DNA of 64,000 nt from Trachythela sp. YZ-2020 (Eukaryota > Cnidaria > Anthozoa > Malacalcyonacea > Clavulariidae), in assembly GCA_016169945.1 (NCBI GenBank), contig JADLSH010000395.1, forward strand, positions 6,352,001 through 6,416,000, in the 5' to 3' direction. The notes under the pieces are model-generated. The model did not search any database, had not been told where the DNA came from, and saw only the letters and a list, made by a program, of their open reading frames with translations. Below, piece by piece: positions 33,594-46,000 of the stretch. Position 1 is the first letter of the stretch. Each line of letters starts with the position of its first letter. The position numbers were made by a program, and so were the translations under genes.

Positions 33594-35483
33594 TAGTGGT
33601 AGAGTACTGCCAGTTAATGAGTTAAAAACTATCTGGCAGTGTCTCTTGTTAAGGGAAGAAGTTAAGAAAACTTGCCGTTTGCGTTTCCGTATTTTTGCAT
33701 GTTGTGTGTTAAGCCCGGCGCACACTAGTGCAAGTTGTACGCACAGATGTCATTCGTGACCAATTACGTGCGACGAAAATCCTAGTGTGCGGGGAAAATA
33801 TACAGGATTTTTGTCACTCGTGTCGTGAACAACAAATATCAAACGTGTTTGATATTTTCTGTCATTCGTGACAAAAATTCCTCGCAGCAAAGAAGTGCGC
33901 ATGCGTGTTATTTCCCAAAACAACATGGCGGATAGTGAACAAACACTTGCAGCTAGCGACAGGAATTGCGGCGGGCGTTCATTGGTCAATATTCTTCGTT
34001 CTTTAAATGACTAGAAAGGCGGTATATTTAGCATTATATATAGTGGTTTATTGCAATTGCATTCAGCGAGCTAGTCGGTGGCGTAGTGGTTTAGGGCGTG
34101 CGCTGGCTACAGTTTCTTAGAGCGGCTGTTCAAGCCCGGTCAATCCCGGCCAAAACTTTTTTCTCACTTAAATTATTTTTTCTTTCAAATAATTTTTTCC
34201 GACTTGTTTTAACCCCAAAATTCCTTTTCAGACATTTCTGGTTAGGGTTAGGTTAAGGGTTGGAGGTGGGAAAGGTTTATTTTATAAGTATTTGACTTAA
34301 CTATAGTCAGGCAAATGCCCGCCGCAATTCCTATCGCTAGCTGCAAGTGTTTGTTCACTATCCGCCATGTTGTTTTGGGAAATAACACGCATGCGCACTT
34401 TATGGCTGCGAGGAATTTTTGTCACGAATGACAGAAAATATCAAACACGTTTGATATTTGTTGTTCACGACACGAGTGACAAAAATCCTGTATATTTTCC
34501 CCGCACACTAGGATTTTCGTCGCACGTAATTGGTCACGAATGACATCTGTGCGTACAACTTGCACTAGTGTGCGCCGGGCTTTAACAGTCGAGTGTTTAC
34601 TTTGCACAAACAACGTAATTTGATACAGATATAATTTATATCGTAACAACCAATAAGAAAAAATAATTATATATTCCACCAATCACAAACTGTCCCCGGA
34701 ATCCGTGCGGACGGCGACATGCTGGGATCAAGCACACAAGCGAATGTGCATAGACGGGTCTGTTTCATAAGCAGAAAGTGGTCAACCAGCAGAGGATGAA
34801 AATGATGTTAATTATTCTCATCATATACAACAAAAAAGGAACTTGGTGCCAAATAGATATTGATAATAGAGATTTAGTTTAATTTGCTTGCACCTCACTT
34901 CTGACCAGTGCTTCTGACCATTGCTTTTGACGTTGACCACCGTCTGTTGTCCTGAACCACTAGAGACCTTACGAATTTAAGACGACAACGTGACGACGAC
35001 TGCTATAAATACAATGAAATTTATAGTATTTTAGGATAGAAATGAATCATTAAAATCCCACGGGAATTTTAGACGTCATCCTCGCTCTGTTTACAACGGT
35101 AAACTACAGATTTTTACGTATTGTGTTCAACGTCTGCATTTCAAGCCGCGAGAAGTGGTACTCAGCAAATTGGCTCCGTACTGAAGTAGAAATCTTCTAA
35201 ACCAAAAGGCCGTTATCTCAACTTCCTCAAACTGAAGTGAATTCATACGATTGATAATACACGACAAGTTTTATTTAATTGATTTGTTTGAAGGAGTTTG
35301 TTTTGGCCGTCGTCGTTCGCGTTACCGTCCTACATCGCAAGGTCTCTACTATCTTACTGAAACACTCCCATTTCAAGGGCTGCATTTGAAATATTGCCTG
35401 TTTATTTTAACTTGCGTGCTTTGGTTATTCCTTTAGATCTTGTGGAAAACTTTGATGAACCATCCAAGAATGAAACAGTGTAA
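28878..35483 (+). CDS. BTF3: BTF3 / nascent polypeptide-associated complex subunit beta
   Basis: Ribosome-associated chaperone subunit that pairs with NAC-alpha and shields nascent chains; also called a basal transcription factor. Exons: 28878-28931, 30892-31005, 31571-31622, 31794-31850, 31939-31976, 32072-32105, 33179-33229, 35437-35483. All GT-AG and in phase, 148 residues, stop TAA. It starts [18 protein letters not shown], then the ribosome-binding basic run RRKKK. The NAC domain spans about residues 30-105 ([37 protein letters not shown]). The acidic tail [13 protein letters not shown] is the family signature. The human helix that follows the NAC domain (LTSLRRLAE) is replaced by a short [10 protein letters not shown], making the protein slightly short. 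Introns hold five delimitable DNA transposons. Poly(A) signal at 35723. Confidence 0.96.
29090..29342. mobile_element. mariner-type MITE in BTF3 intron 1
   Basis: Inverted ends CAGTCGATTTCAACTAACTT and exact complement, flanked by TA. The arms continue with AAGTTCA and AATCAGAAG-type pairing. 253 bases, non-coding. Confidence 0.85.
29427..30749. mobile_element. hAT-type element, 1.3 kb, in BTF3 intron 1
   Basis: Ends TAGAGATGAGCCGAT and complement ATCGGCTCATCTCTA, flanked by a perfect 8-base duplication TTTATGAC (29419-29426 and 30750-30757). Internal CGATCGGC/GGCCGAT words repeat near the right end. Short open frames inside show no transposase motif I recognise, so it is treated as non-autonomous. 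Confidence 0.9.
32187..32669. mobile_element. hAT-type MITE with CCGGTATCCGG motifs
   Basis: Ends TAGGAATGTGCCGGAT and complement ATCCGGCACATCCCTA, perfect 8-base duplication TTTAATTC (32179-32186, 32670-32677). The interior repeats the word ATCCGGTATCCGG several times in both halves. 483 bases, in BTF3 intron 6. Confidence 0.9.
33712..34581. mobile_element. Harbinger-like foldback element with 265-bp arms
   Basis: Arms 33712-33980 and about 34313-34581 are near-perfect inverted copies, starting AGCCCGGCGCACACTAGTGC, flanked by TTA on both sides. The 330-base loop holds a tRNA-like sequence (34068-34150). Lies in BTF3 intron 7. No transposase frame. Such long, nearly identical arms suggest recent activity or gene conversion. 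Confidence 0.88.
34068..34150 (+). mobile_element. tRNA-derived sequence (SINE head) inside the foldback loop
   Basis: GGTGGCGTAGTGGTTTAGGG resembles box A, and GGCTGTTCAAGCCCGG resembles box B. Spacing fits a tRNA gene, but the acceptor stem does not close and the body is unlike families A and B. Most likely a SINE head captured by, or inserted into, the foldback element. Confidence 0.5.
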
Positions 35484-35722
35484 AAGCAGCAATTCAACAT
35501 CAGCAATGACGAAAAAAAACACTTTTGGTTCATTCTCTATGAAGGGACTCACATACAACAAAACATTGACAATAGAAATGACGCGGCCAAAACGCGTTTA
35601 GAACAATATAACTTACACATCATTATTTTTATTTCGTTTATTTTTCATTACCAGTTTGGAGAGTACTGCTAATTTTGTAGTTCGAACAATAATCATTCTA
35701 AACATGAACAATTTGTTTCAGG

Positions 35723-35728
35723 AATAAA
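35723..35728 (+). terminator. BTF3 polyadenylation signal
   Basis: AATAAA 240 bases after the BTF3 stop codon, followed by a GT-rich stretch (TTTTGTGC, TTCTTGTG) near 35755-35775, the usual arrangement for cleavage and polyadenylation. Confidence 0.7.
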
Positions 35729-35929
35729 GTTTTTGACCATGTAAATTTTTACGTTTTGTGCTTTTCTTGTGATGTACGTTTTTGCCAACTTCACAGGTGG
35801 TACAGGCTAAAGTTAAAGAGCTCATTTAACAATTGTGAGCTAGAGCCAGACTTTTCAAAACTGTTTCCATCCGAATGAAACAGTCTCAGAATCGAAATTT
35901 CTAATCTGATTGTTTTAGTTCCATTGATA

Positions 35930-36290
35930 TGAGCTCAAAATCAGAATTAGATAGCGTAGCGTAGAAGGTTATCAAATTACAGCATTTCCAATAGTATTGT
36001 AGTATGATTCTACTAATTGTCGATAGATAGCGAGTAGCAAAACAGCCATCTCCTCGGCGCGATTTTTAACGAATTTATTTCAATAAATTATGAAAAACGT
36101 TTTGAAATACTGTTTTCTTGCTGGTTTCTACTAAAACAATTAGATTATTCGCTCTCGATTTCTATGAGATGATAGTTCATTCGGGCTTCGCCCTCATCAA
36201 CTATCACCTCATAGAAATCTTGAGCTCATAATCTAATTGTTAATTAGAAAGCGAGTAGCGTAGCCAATCAAATTACAGCATTTGCAATAG
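35930..36290. repeat. direct-repeat pair flanking an inverted segment
   Basis: Sequence around AAATTACAGCATTT and CAATAGTAT occurs at about 35975-35997 and again at 36271-36293. Between them lie inverted words (GATTTCTATGAGATGATAG against CTATCACCTCATAGAAATC). The first copy continues directly into GTAGTATGATTCTAC. The second is interrupted there by the MITE at 36298, giving an empty/filled site pair. Confidence 0.6.
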
Positions 36291-36297
36291 TATACTA

Positions 36298-36449
36298 CAG
36301 GGTGAGTCAGAAAAAAGTGATGCCTTTGAAATTAAATACAATAGGGTACAATAGATTCTTTGAAAGAAAATGCAAATATGAAGTTCAATTTCAAAAGGTT
36401 CACTATTGTATTAAATTTCAAAGGCATCACTTTTTTCTGACTCACCCTG
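36298..36449. mobile_element. 152-bp mariner-type MITE
   Basis: Inverted ends CAGGGTGAGTCAGAAAAAAG and exact complement, flanked by TA. Comparison with the un-interrupted repeat at about 35990-36015 supports insertion at a TA. Nearly the whole element folds into one hairpin. Confidence 0.92.
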
Positions 36450-36474
36450 TAGTATGATTCTACTAATAAACGAT

Positions 36475-36606
36475 ATGCTGCGGGTCTGTAGGATCAAGTA
36501 TACCTAAAAAATACAACAAGAACTTCGACGTTTCGAGCGAAGGCTCTTCGTCTGGAAGCTTGTTGTATTTTTCAAGTAGTTTGATCCAACAGACCTTAGC
36601 ATATCG
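36475..36606. repeat. inverted repeat with GAAACGTC-type hairpin tip
   Basis: Arms ATATGCTG...ATACAACAAG and the complement CTTGTTGTAT...AGCATAT enclose 36524-36555. Read on the minus strand, that tip has the form GACGAAGAGC, loop, GCTCGAAACGTCGAA. A very similar word occurs at 60043-60073 (plus strand) in another setting. Confidence 0.7.
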
Positions 36607-37014
36607 TGTATAGACGCTAACTACACTGGAATCACCCGTAAAGCAATAAAGGGCTTATTAAAGCCTGTTTTCTACTTCAACCATATCGTAACGAACCGTA
36701 TAAACATTTTCTTTTGTGTCAATGTCATTAGCTCAGAAAGTAATATGTTACCGCTGCTACGTTTCAGTACTAACTAGGTCGGGTTCCCAACAATAGCTCA
36801 ATATAGGTGGTTGCCAGCCAATCCCTTGGCTAGGGATTCAAAGAACTTTCGCCATGTTGGATGAAATTTGAATTGCAAACAAGATCCTTTGTCAAGTTCA
36901 TTCAACATGGCGGCGATGACGTCAGGTGAAAACCACCTATAATGGGCACTCTTCTGCATTTATATTACACTATTTGTTTTTCCAATGTGAGGTTCTAAAG
37001 GTTAAAGGTACGTA

Positions 37015-40000
37015 CTATAGTTTTAATAAAATTTTACGGCTGTAAAATACTGTTATCACAGCATGCAATGTAAGTAAATACACGTTCATAATTACAAACG
37101 CCGAGATTGGCGATGCATTGATTGTCTCTATAGATAAATTCACTGCGCCTGTGAGTAAATTCGCTATGAGAAAATATGCCAGTAGATTATAATTGACGGC
37201 AGAGAGAAGACACGTACAACTAAAGGGATTTTCAACAGTTCGGGCATTCGTGACAGGCGACTCTAAATTTTTCTCGTGAGCATTCTTTATATCAGTAATC
37301 TGTGAAAAAGATATTTTATTTTCCAATTTGCGAGATCGTATTGTATGAGATGCATCCTGGGATGAATCCTGTGATGGTGCGGAGTTGAGAAGATCTTTCT
37401 TCTCCAACCTACAGCTCCACACAGGTTGCAAGGATTCCGTACTTTGTGACATTATGTCATGATTATATGAAGTATCTGATGTCGCTGAACAAGACCAGCA
37501 GCCGCCGGGATATCTGAGGAATGTTTGTGTGGGAGCAAAGGCAACCATCAAAATATCAACAGCAAGGAAGATAGCCAGTAGTTGTACGTTATAGCCAACC
37601 TAGAGCAAGACAAAAATATTGAACGTTATCTCTGTGTAACAACCGAGCTTCCATTCACAGGGGAGCGGACGAATAGACAATTTGCATTATTATTTATTTA
37701 AAAAATTCCTGGTTTCTGATTGGCTAACAGCCAACTGTGAAATCGTCATATCAACTCAACAACCTCGTGTCCAGGCTCTTTACGCGGCGACAGCTTGCCA
37801 AATATGGTCAAGCGAGTCAATATGATAATTATTGACGCGTCAATATGACTTCGTTGTCATTATGCAACTTCTTTGTTGACCTCGCGCATTTCGTAATTCT
37901 TGACTGTCTAGCACGCAAGATATTTTTAATTTTTTAAATAAATAATAAAACAATTATTGAACTCGGTTTTCGCGTGATATGAAGAATTATCATGCCCTCA
38001 GTTTGCCGTTATCAACCTCAGCCTGCGGCTTCGGTTGATAACGGCAAACTTCGAGCATGATAATTCTTCATATCACGCTCAACCTCGTTCAATAATTGCT
38101 AATTATAGACTAATTTTTTATCTAGGCGAAAAAAAGTATATTCCCGGAAAGAACATACTTAATTAGTAAAATAGCAAAGTTTGGTTGCGAAATGTTGTAA
38201 AATGTGGAAAATATAGCCTTGCAAAGTTTTGTATTACATGCGGAAATTGCTACCACATTTGAGCCGAAAATGGTAGAAATTTCCGCACGTAATACAAAAG
38301 TATACAAAATGTGCAAACTTTGTAAGGCTATATTTTCCGCATTTTACAACATTTCGCAACCAAACTTTGCAATTTTACTAATTTTAGTATGTTCTTTGTA
38401 GCTGTTGTGATTGATTCCCTTCTCCTTGCCTACATCAAAATGTAGTCTATAATCCATTCCAAACCGTAATCAAATTTGCAAGATTTCGCTTTAAAAATTA
38501 CCGTATGAACAAATGGAACGGGACGATTTGCATACGGTTCCGAATTCACCCGGTTTTCGTGAGAACATATATTCTGGTGAAGTATGCTCGAGCTTGCACT
38601 TGAGGTTGACAATGTGAGCTCAATCAAAATCATTGTCGGTCTTGACATTGTCCTATGTGCAACTCAAGTAAATTCAGAAGTTCCTAATATATTACATGCA
38701 GCTTTGAACAGTGAGCAAGTTGAATAGTACTGCTAATGCCTAATGGATCACAAAGCTCCTCCAAACTCACCTGCCATAACACAAAGGGAAAGTTAGCTAA
38801 ACGTCTTGATATAATACGTTCAGGACTGGACATATTTCCCCAAGACCACAACATAAACCAACACAAGACAGCAATACAGATCAACCATAACAGTAGTTTC
38901 AGCAAAGATTTCAAACAATCGTATCTAAAATTGGTATAAATATGAGATGTTTGAATATTTGCCATGTAAAAAATAGTAATAGGATCAAAAGGATCATATA
39001 AGCCGCAATGCGGCCCAGTGGGCTCCTCGCTGCTATTAAATACGGCACTTTACTTCGTCTAGCGCCAAAAAGATTTTAATCGTCAATGAGGAGAGTGTTG
39101 GACGATCTTTAAATATGGGGTTCCCGCATTGGCCGCGGTCCAAATTGCAGGAGTCGGAAACCAGTCGTAAAGGAGAGAGGTAAATGTTACACTGGCACCA
39201 TGTTACACTATCTAGCTACTGCTCCACAACCCACAAGAAAGTCTTGGCTATGAGGTAAACTACACAGTAGTAAGCAACTTACTTATTATGAAAAATTAAT
39301 TTCCCAATTGAGATTCCAATAAAATAAAAAGATACATAACCAAGAGAAGAACAGATTCCTTCACGGTTGGCATCAATAAAATTCGATCTTGAGCCATCAC
39401 CTTTGCTACCATTGAGAACAAAATCCTCCAAACCATTCACCAGAGCACGCTGATAAAGAAGACCTATTAGAAGTCCAATAATCCATGGACGTTTTCCAAG
39501 ACTTTCTGGTAAAGTTCTAAGAATTATAGTGGATAATACCTGGAAGAAAGGATAGAATTAAAATCATTATGATAATTATAATAAATTGATCAGACCTTTT
39601 GAGACCATTTTGAGGCGCGCGATCGCCCTCTCACACGTTGCTCTGCTTAATTTCCCCATCGACTAGCGAGAGGAAGTCCTTCGATAGTCTATGATTTGCC
39701 CCTGAAGGAGTGATTCACAGCGCGCCTTGGTTGCTTCTACACCAGAACGCTTATATAAGCGTTATAAGCCTAAATAACTATTTCATGATAGTTTTACGAA
39801 ATGTCATTCTCTATATACAGCTCTCTCCTTAAAGAAGTGAGAAATTTACCACCGTGCCTTTTCTTGTCGATGCATATATACCACTGGTTATATCTTTTAG
39901 AAAAACTAGAAGTCAAATCAACCTCGTCCACAGGGTCTTTGTTGAAGTATTTTCACTGCATGTATTGACAACTACATGGCTTGGAAATGCAGTGATGTAA

Positions 40001-43000
40001 GTGCTACTTTTCTGCTTCCCGCGCATTAATTAACTCCCTAATTTTCGCCATCCCGCGTCTCAACTCCACAACCCCTTAAAACCGCTATCTACGCAGACTA
40101 TCCAGGAGTTATGCGGCATGTAGTCGATGTACCCCCACATATAATAAACTGTTGAAATAACATATTTATTAACTTACTCTCACGTATGCCAGTGTTAGAA
40201 AGAAATTCCAGTGTACACCATATTCACTAACATGTTCTTGATAATCTGTAGTTTTCACAGCAGCAAATCTTACTAAGCCAAGCGCAAGTAACACCAAGAC
40301 TGCGCGAAGTTCCTTTTTTACAGCTTTCATAAAAGACAGAGTAGTGACAGTCGTTCCTCTTGCATCTTGACAGACAACAGCATTAGCGATCATAAAGGAG
40401 CCCACTCCGACATCCATTAAACCAGTACCATAAGTTTCTGTCTTAGCAAAACGTCGAGGGTAGATGACAAAATCAACAGCAAGAATTGATATAGCTGTTG
40501 CAATGTTTACATATGCTCGGAAATTGCACAAAAATCGTTTCTTTTTATCGAGAATTGGAACTGATAAAGTTAGGTTATGCATTGAATTACGAAAGGTCAG
40601 TCCCGTGGTGGCCAATAATAGTAAAATCACGATAAAGATAAATGCATAATCAGCCAGTAAGGTAAAGGCGATAAATGTGGGTACAACCAAAGTCAGGTAC
40701 TCCAGCACGAATAAAACACTAGAAGTGATACAAAATATGGTTAATTGTGAACAATGCCAGTTTCCACGCATGATACGAATATTTTACTTTCTACTAAACA
40801 AATTAAAACAATTTTAAAAGGATTGCATGTGTGTCTGCCGTGAAAACTAAAAGGCGATTGTAGGCGACTATAATATTTACATATAGATTATACAGGGTGT
40901 ATCAAAAAAACTGAGACCTTTAGAAATCGAGGTGTTGTTGTTAAACGCACGATATTATACGCCTGGGAATTTAATTACATTGTATGTATATAATGAAATA
41001 TTCAAGACTTTTTCGCTTCGTCTAAATAATTGAACGCGACGCTCTAGCCAAACAAATTGACTTGACAAAAATATGGTTTATTTACATGTAACAACAATAT
41101 GTTCAAGCTATGGGACTTGCCCTTCAACGTGTCCCCCATTTCTTTCAACACAAAGAATTGTTCGCCTGTGCATGGCACGCATCGCATTTCGAATCATTCC
41201 AGGTTGCTGCCGTAAATTGTCAAATTCAACGATTATCCTCTGGCGTAACACATCGATGCTATAAAAACTCGTTGCTCTGTGGTCAGTTGAGCCATTTTTA
41301 TTCGAACTGATAGTACGACTCATTAGTAATTTGGGCATTTTCGTGGGAAGTTATGCTCCTTCATACGATTAGAAGCTATTTTAAATTCCCAGGAGCATAA
41401 AATCTTGGTCTAACCAACAATAGCTTAATTTCTAAAGGTCTCAGTTTTCTTATACACCCTGTAGACGAGAGAAACAGACAGACTTAAAACAAAAATAAAC
41501 ACACATGACATTACATCGTTGCTTGGACTATTAAGCTCTAATTTCTCCTTTTCCTATAAGTTATTTTCCCCGCACAAATCCCCCAATATACAGAATCTGT
41601 TGTCCACACAAATGTTTGAACAGAAAAAGCGAGATATAACATGTTTGGGCGGTTTATACAGGATATTGTCGCCCGTGTTCATTGAAGCGGTAAGCATGTA
41701 TAAACTAGTTATGACTAGGAGTTACTATCGCAAGTGAAGTGCTGCCTTGAGCTTGTGAGTCTTGACTTATTTTGTAGTTAGTAAAACTGTTGTGTTGTGT
41801 TCGTTAGTTACTATATTGGTATTTCCAGTGTGTTTAGTCTTTAGTTTAGGGGAAGGCAGGGGTCGTATACAAAAATTTGCAAAATTGTACCCGTTTTATG
41901 CAAAAAAACGATAGGAATGACATCAATTATAAACAATAGGTGTAGGCGTGACTCCACTTCCCTCATTAGTTGCACACTGGCATACATACTAAATGGTATG
42001 TATACAAAAATTTGCAAAATTGTACCCGTTTTATGCAAAAAAAACGATAGGAATGACATCAATTATAAACAATAGGTGTAGGCGTGACTCCACTTCCCTC
42101 ATTAGTTGCACACTGGCATACATACTAAATGCCCTAAATGGATGACCCCAAAGTGCTTAGGAGTTAGGGTTAGCAACTTTGAAAAACAGATTTTTATAGT
42201 ATAAGACAATGTCAATGTTGTGTTTGTTACTCTTTAAGACAAGAAAAGTTAGAAAGTCCTGCTGTATAACTGTTATAAACCATATTTTTGAAACTTATTA
42301 AAACATATATATCATGAATTTGTTTACGATCTGCTCGATCAACCTATTTTCGTACAGGTCTTTCATTGTTCAATATAAAACACAGGAGCACATCACTGTA
42401 TTTATATGAATGCCGATTGGCAACAATTATATCATGAATTTGTTTACAAATATTTGCTCGATCAACCGATTTTCGTATAGGTTTTTCATTGTTCAAAATA
42501 AAACACAGGAGCACATCACTGTATTTATATGAATGCCGATTGGCAACAATTATATCATGAATTTGTTTACAAATATTTGCTCGATCAACCGATTTTCGTA
42601 TAGGTTTTTCACTGTTCAAAACAAAACACAGGAGCACATCACTATTTATATGAATGCCTTAATGAAGACTTAAATTCTTAAAATAGCCGATAAAGTCATG
42701 AAAGCACATTGCTTGCCTCTATAAATGAACACGTAAAATGTTCATCGCCTTGTTGTATGTTAGTAGAACCAAATAAAACCATAACTTACATGTACTTTTG
42801 TTCAGAAATGTATCGGACTTCGGTGGCCGAAAGAAAACAGTGCCATGTGCAATACAATATCTTGTTTGATTACCCCCTCATTTTGCAAACGTACTTGAAG
42901 TTTAGTTATTCCTCTGGAAAAGCGACAGACAGAACGACGCAAGTCGACTTTCTTGACAATACATAGAAAGTCATAGATCCGCGCAAAAGACTGGGTCCAG

Positions 43001-46000
43001 TGAACTCTGGAGAAACCTTAACACGTCAAGAATAGTGTGCTGCCTCGCCTAATGTGCCGTCACACTCTTTGTCCAAGAATGAAACCTAAGTTTTGTTCTT
43101 GCTACTATTATTCATGCTTTTCTCCGTCTTTCCAGCTCATGATTTTTGCTTTCCTAACTGATTCGTCTTGACCACTTTTTCTTGCATCCACGACTCTTCC
43201 TAGAGCCATTCATTGCGATTTGCTTCTTCTTTCATAATAACTATATACTACATATTACGGTGTCGTTCGTTCCATTTCAATCTCCATTGTTGGTTTTGTA
43301 AACATTCCTTCTTCCATCGGGTCCTAGAGGCCATTCATTGCGATTTGCTTTTTCTCTCATAATAACTATATCTCCTGCGGCCAAGTTACGGTGTCGTTCG
43401 TTCCATTTCAATCTCCATTGTTGGTTTTGTAGACATTCCTTCTTCCATCGGGTCCATATTTGGTCTGCTAAGTACTGCGCTCTTCTCCAGTGTCTGGTCG
43501 TGGCCTCGTGGGACGTGGGTCGTAAAGACTCCTGGGGTCGGTTGTATCAACGCCGGATAGCGAATTTTCCAACCTTCCTATAATTGTCCGTTGATTTGTA
43601 TAATCTAGATTAAACCTTAGCATTTATAAGTTAAAGTTTCTTTTTATTAATTGTGGGGTCTACATTCGTAGTTTTATAGCTTTTGGAGCATTTTTACAAC
43701 AGTCGAAAAATTCGCTATCCGGTGGATGTGCCATCCGGCCTTGATACAACCGCCCCCTGGTGGTGAAACGAGTGATCTTGTCTTCATTGTCAACAGCATG
43801 CCCGGGGTTAAGGGTTTAGGTTGGCCTGCGTCGGATGGTACTTCAGCCATGAGAGTGACCAAAAGCTCACGTGTAAGTTGGGAAGGTCCACGTTTCATGA
43901 ACATTCCATCGAGGACCCGTCTAATGGTGTTGATTTGTCGCTCCCATACTCCACCAAAGTGCAATGCATTGATGACTGATAGAACTCCATGACGGATGAA
44001 TGGTTTTTCTGGCAAAGAAATAGAGAATGTTAAAGCAACCTTTTGTAAATTTCACATGATGCCCAAGGAACGTTGAGACGGTAGTAAATCTCGTTGCAGA
44101 TCAAGGTTTTGTTTGCTATCAAGTCGATCTTCGGGTGGAAGTGTTTTCATTACCTCTACTGCATTCGATGCAATCTTGTGTGACTTGAGATTCGCCGTTG
44201 CCAACATTGCTTGGGTGCTCTTGACGAGGTCTATTACTTCGTCGGGGTTAGAACAGGATGAACGTAGAAGTCGTTGCAGAAGAACTCTTTCGCTGTCATC
44301 GGAAGTCTTCCGTAGGCCGAACGTTGTAACCGCTGGGCTTGACGTATTACCAAACAGATGTACAGTCATTTGGTGCTCGATTATTTTCCTCGTTGTTCTC
44401 GAACCACAAGAAACGCAACAGATCCTGGTGTTCAGGATTTACTTGGAAATTATGGAACATTTGTTCTATGTCACATGCAACGGCTACGTTGTATCGCCCG
44501 AAACGAACGAGTATCACCAACAGAGAATTCAGTGTATCGGGGCCGGACAACAGTTCTTTATTGAGCGAGACTCCGTGAAATTCTGCGGATGAGTTAAACA
44601 CAACGCGAATTTTGCCCGCTTTTTGTGGATGGTAAACGCCAAAGTGAGGTAGATACCAAACTTTTCCTGACTCTGATGGCACTGGCATTGCGTGTCCTAG
44701 CTCGTTGCAGTAGCTTCTCCATGAATTGAAAATAGTCCTTTTTCATTTGAGGTTTGCGTTTGAAGGAGAGCAATAGGTTCTTCATACGACTAGCAGCTTG
44801 ATCTCGACTATTGGGAAAGGTGACGTTGGTCTTTCGAAGGGGCTGTGACATCTCCCAATTTCCTGCGTATGTGTATTAGGATTTCCTCAAATTTCTGAAA
44901 GCTGGAATTTCTTTACGATACGACCGTTACGACGTGCAATGTCATGCAATAGGTCATTTTGCTCCTTTCACACACAGTTTACATTGAATAGGTCCAATTT
45001 TTCGTAACTGAGACGCTAGATTTTGACATTTTTTCTTTATAACAAAATACTGTATATAGGCAAAGTTGCAAAAATGCCCCAAAAAGAGCTTCAAAGCAAT
45101 TAAATTTTGGGCTTCTATCAAAAATTCAAAGTTGATAAACAGTTGAAGGTCTGATAAAGTTTGGTGCTTTTATCCAACCAGTAACATTTGTTTTGTTAAG
45201 CCACCTGCATTGACTAAATCAGATTCTAATTTAACGTAATTTAGGCCTGTTTCATAGGTCGAATTTAATTCAGACGAATTTAATTCCCTGTTAAATTAGT
45301 CGATTGGTCGAGTTTAACATGTTTCATTTCAAAAGACGAATTTAATTTAGACAAATTGAATTCATAAGAAGCCATCATGGATTACAAATTAATACGAACC
45401 ATATTCAGAAACTCACATTAACATAATTCCGATGTATTTAATTCGACACAATATCGTATGAAACGAAGACGCACTACAGATGTTGTATCCGTCTGACGAA
45501 TTTAATTCATTTCATACGACACACTAGCATTGTATTCATGTTTCATAAGTCCAAATTCCTGTTTCATCAGTCCAAATATTAATGCAAGGTGATTTAAATA
45601 ATCAAGGGGGAACTCTTGAATGTTAATTGCTAGTATTAGGCTTTGCAAATTTCCTTATAATCATTTATAGAAATTTAAGAGAAATTCTAATTTTAAAACA
45701 TGGAAGCACTACAACAAAATGGCTCTGGCTCTATACCAGTGAGCTCTATATATATCTGGAGTAAGAACTTCTAATGTTCGGCCAATAGGCCAAGTGAAGC
45801 CAAAGATGGCGGCAATTGGCGTCCAATCTCATAAAGGTCATAAACAGTTTTCATACCATTTTTCTCCAGCTAATTCAAGTTTATACTAACAGATCGCACG
45901 CTAATCAAGTTATTAGTTCATAAAATCATGATGTTATTGTTTAAATCGAGTAAAAACACGAAATTTCGGCACACTCCTTGCCGCTTGTGCAAACCGCTAG

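Noticed and set aside
38122..38401. Mirror-image open frames on both strands
   Set aside because: Produced by a palindromic transposon; no protein similarity.
40719..40771. PIGW starting at the ATG at 40771
   Set aside because: The family N-terminus is found at 47446, and a good acceptor CTTCTAG just above 40718 joins it in phase.
42344..42637. Repeating minus-strand frame NEKPIRKSVDRANICKQ
   Set aside because: Tandem satellite with about 121-bp period, not a constant multiple of three, and no splice or start support.
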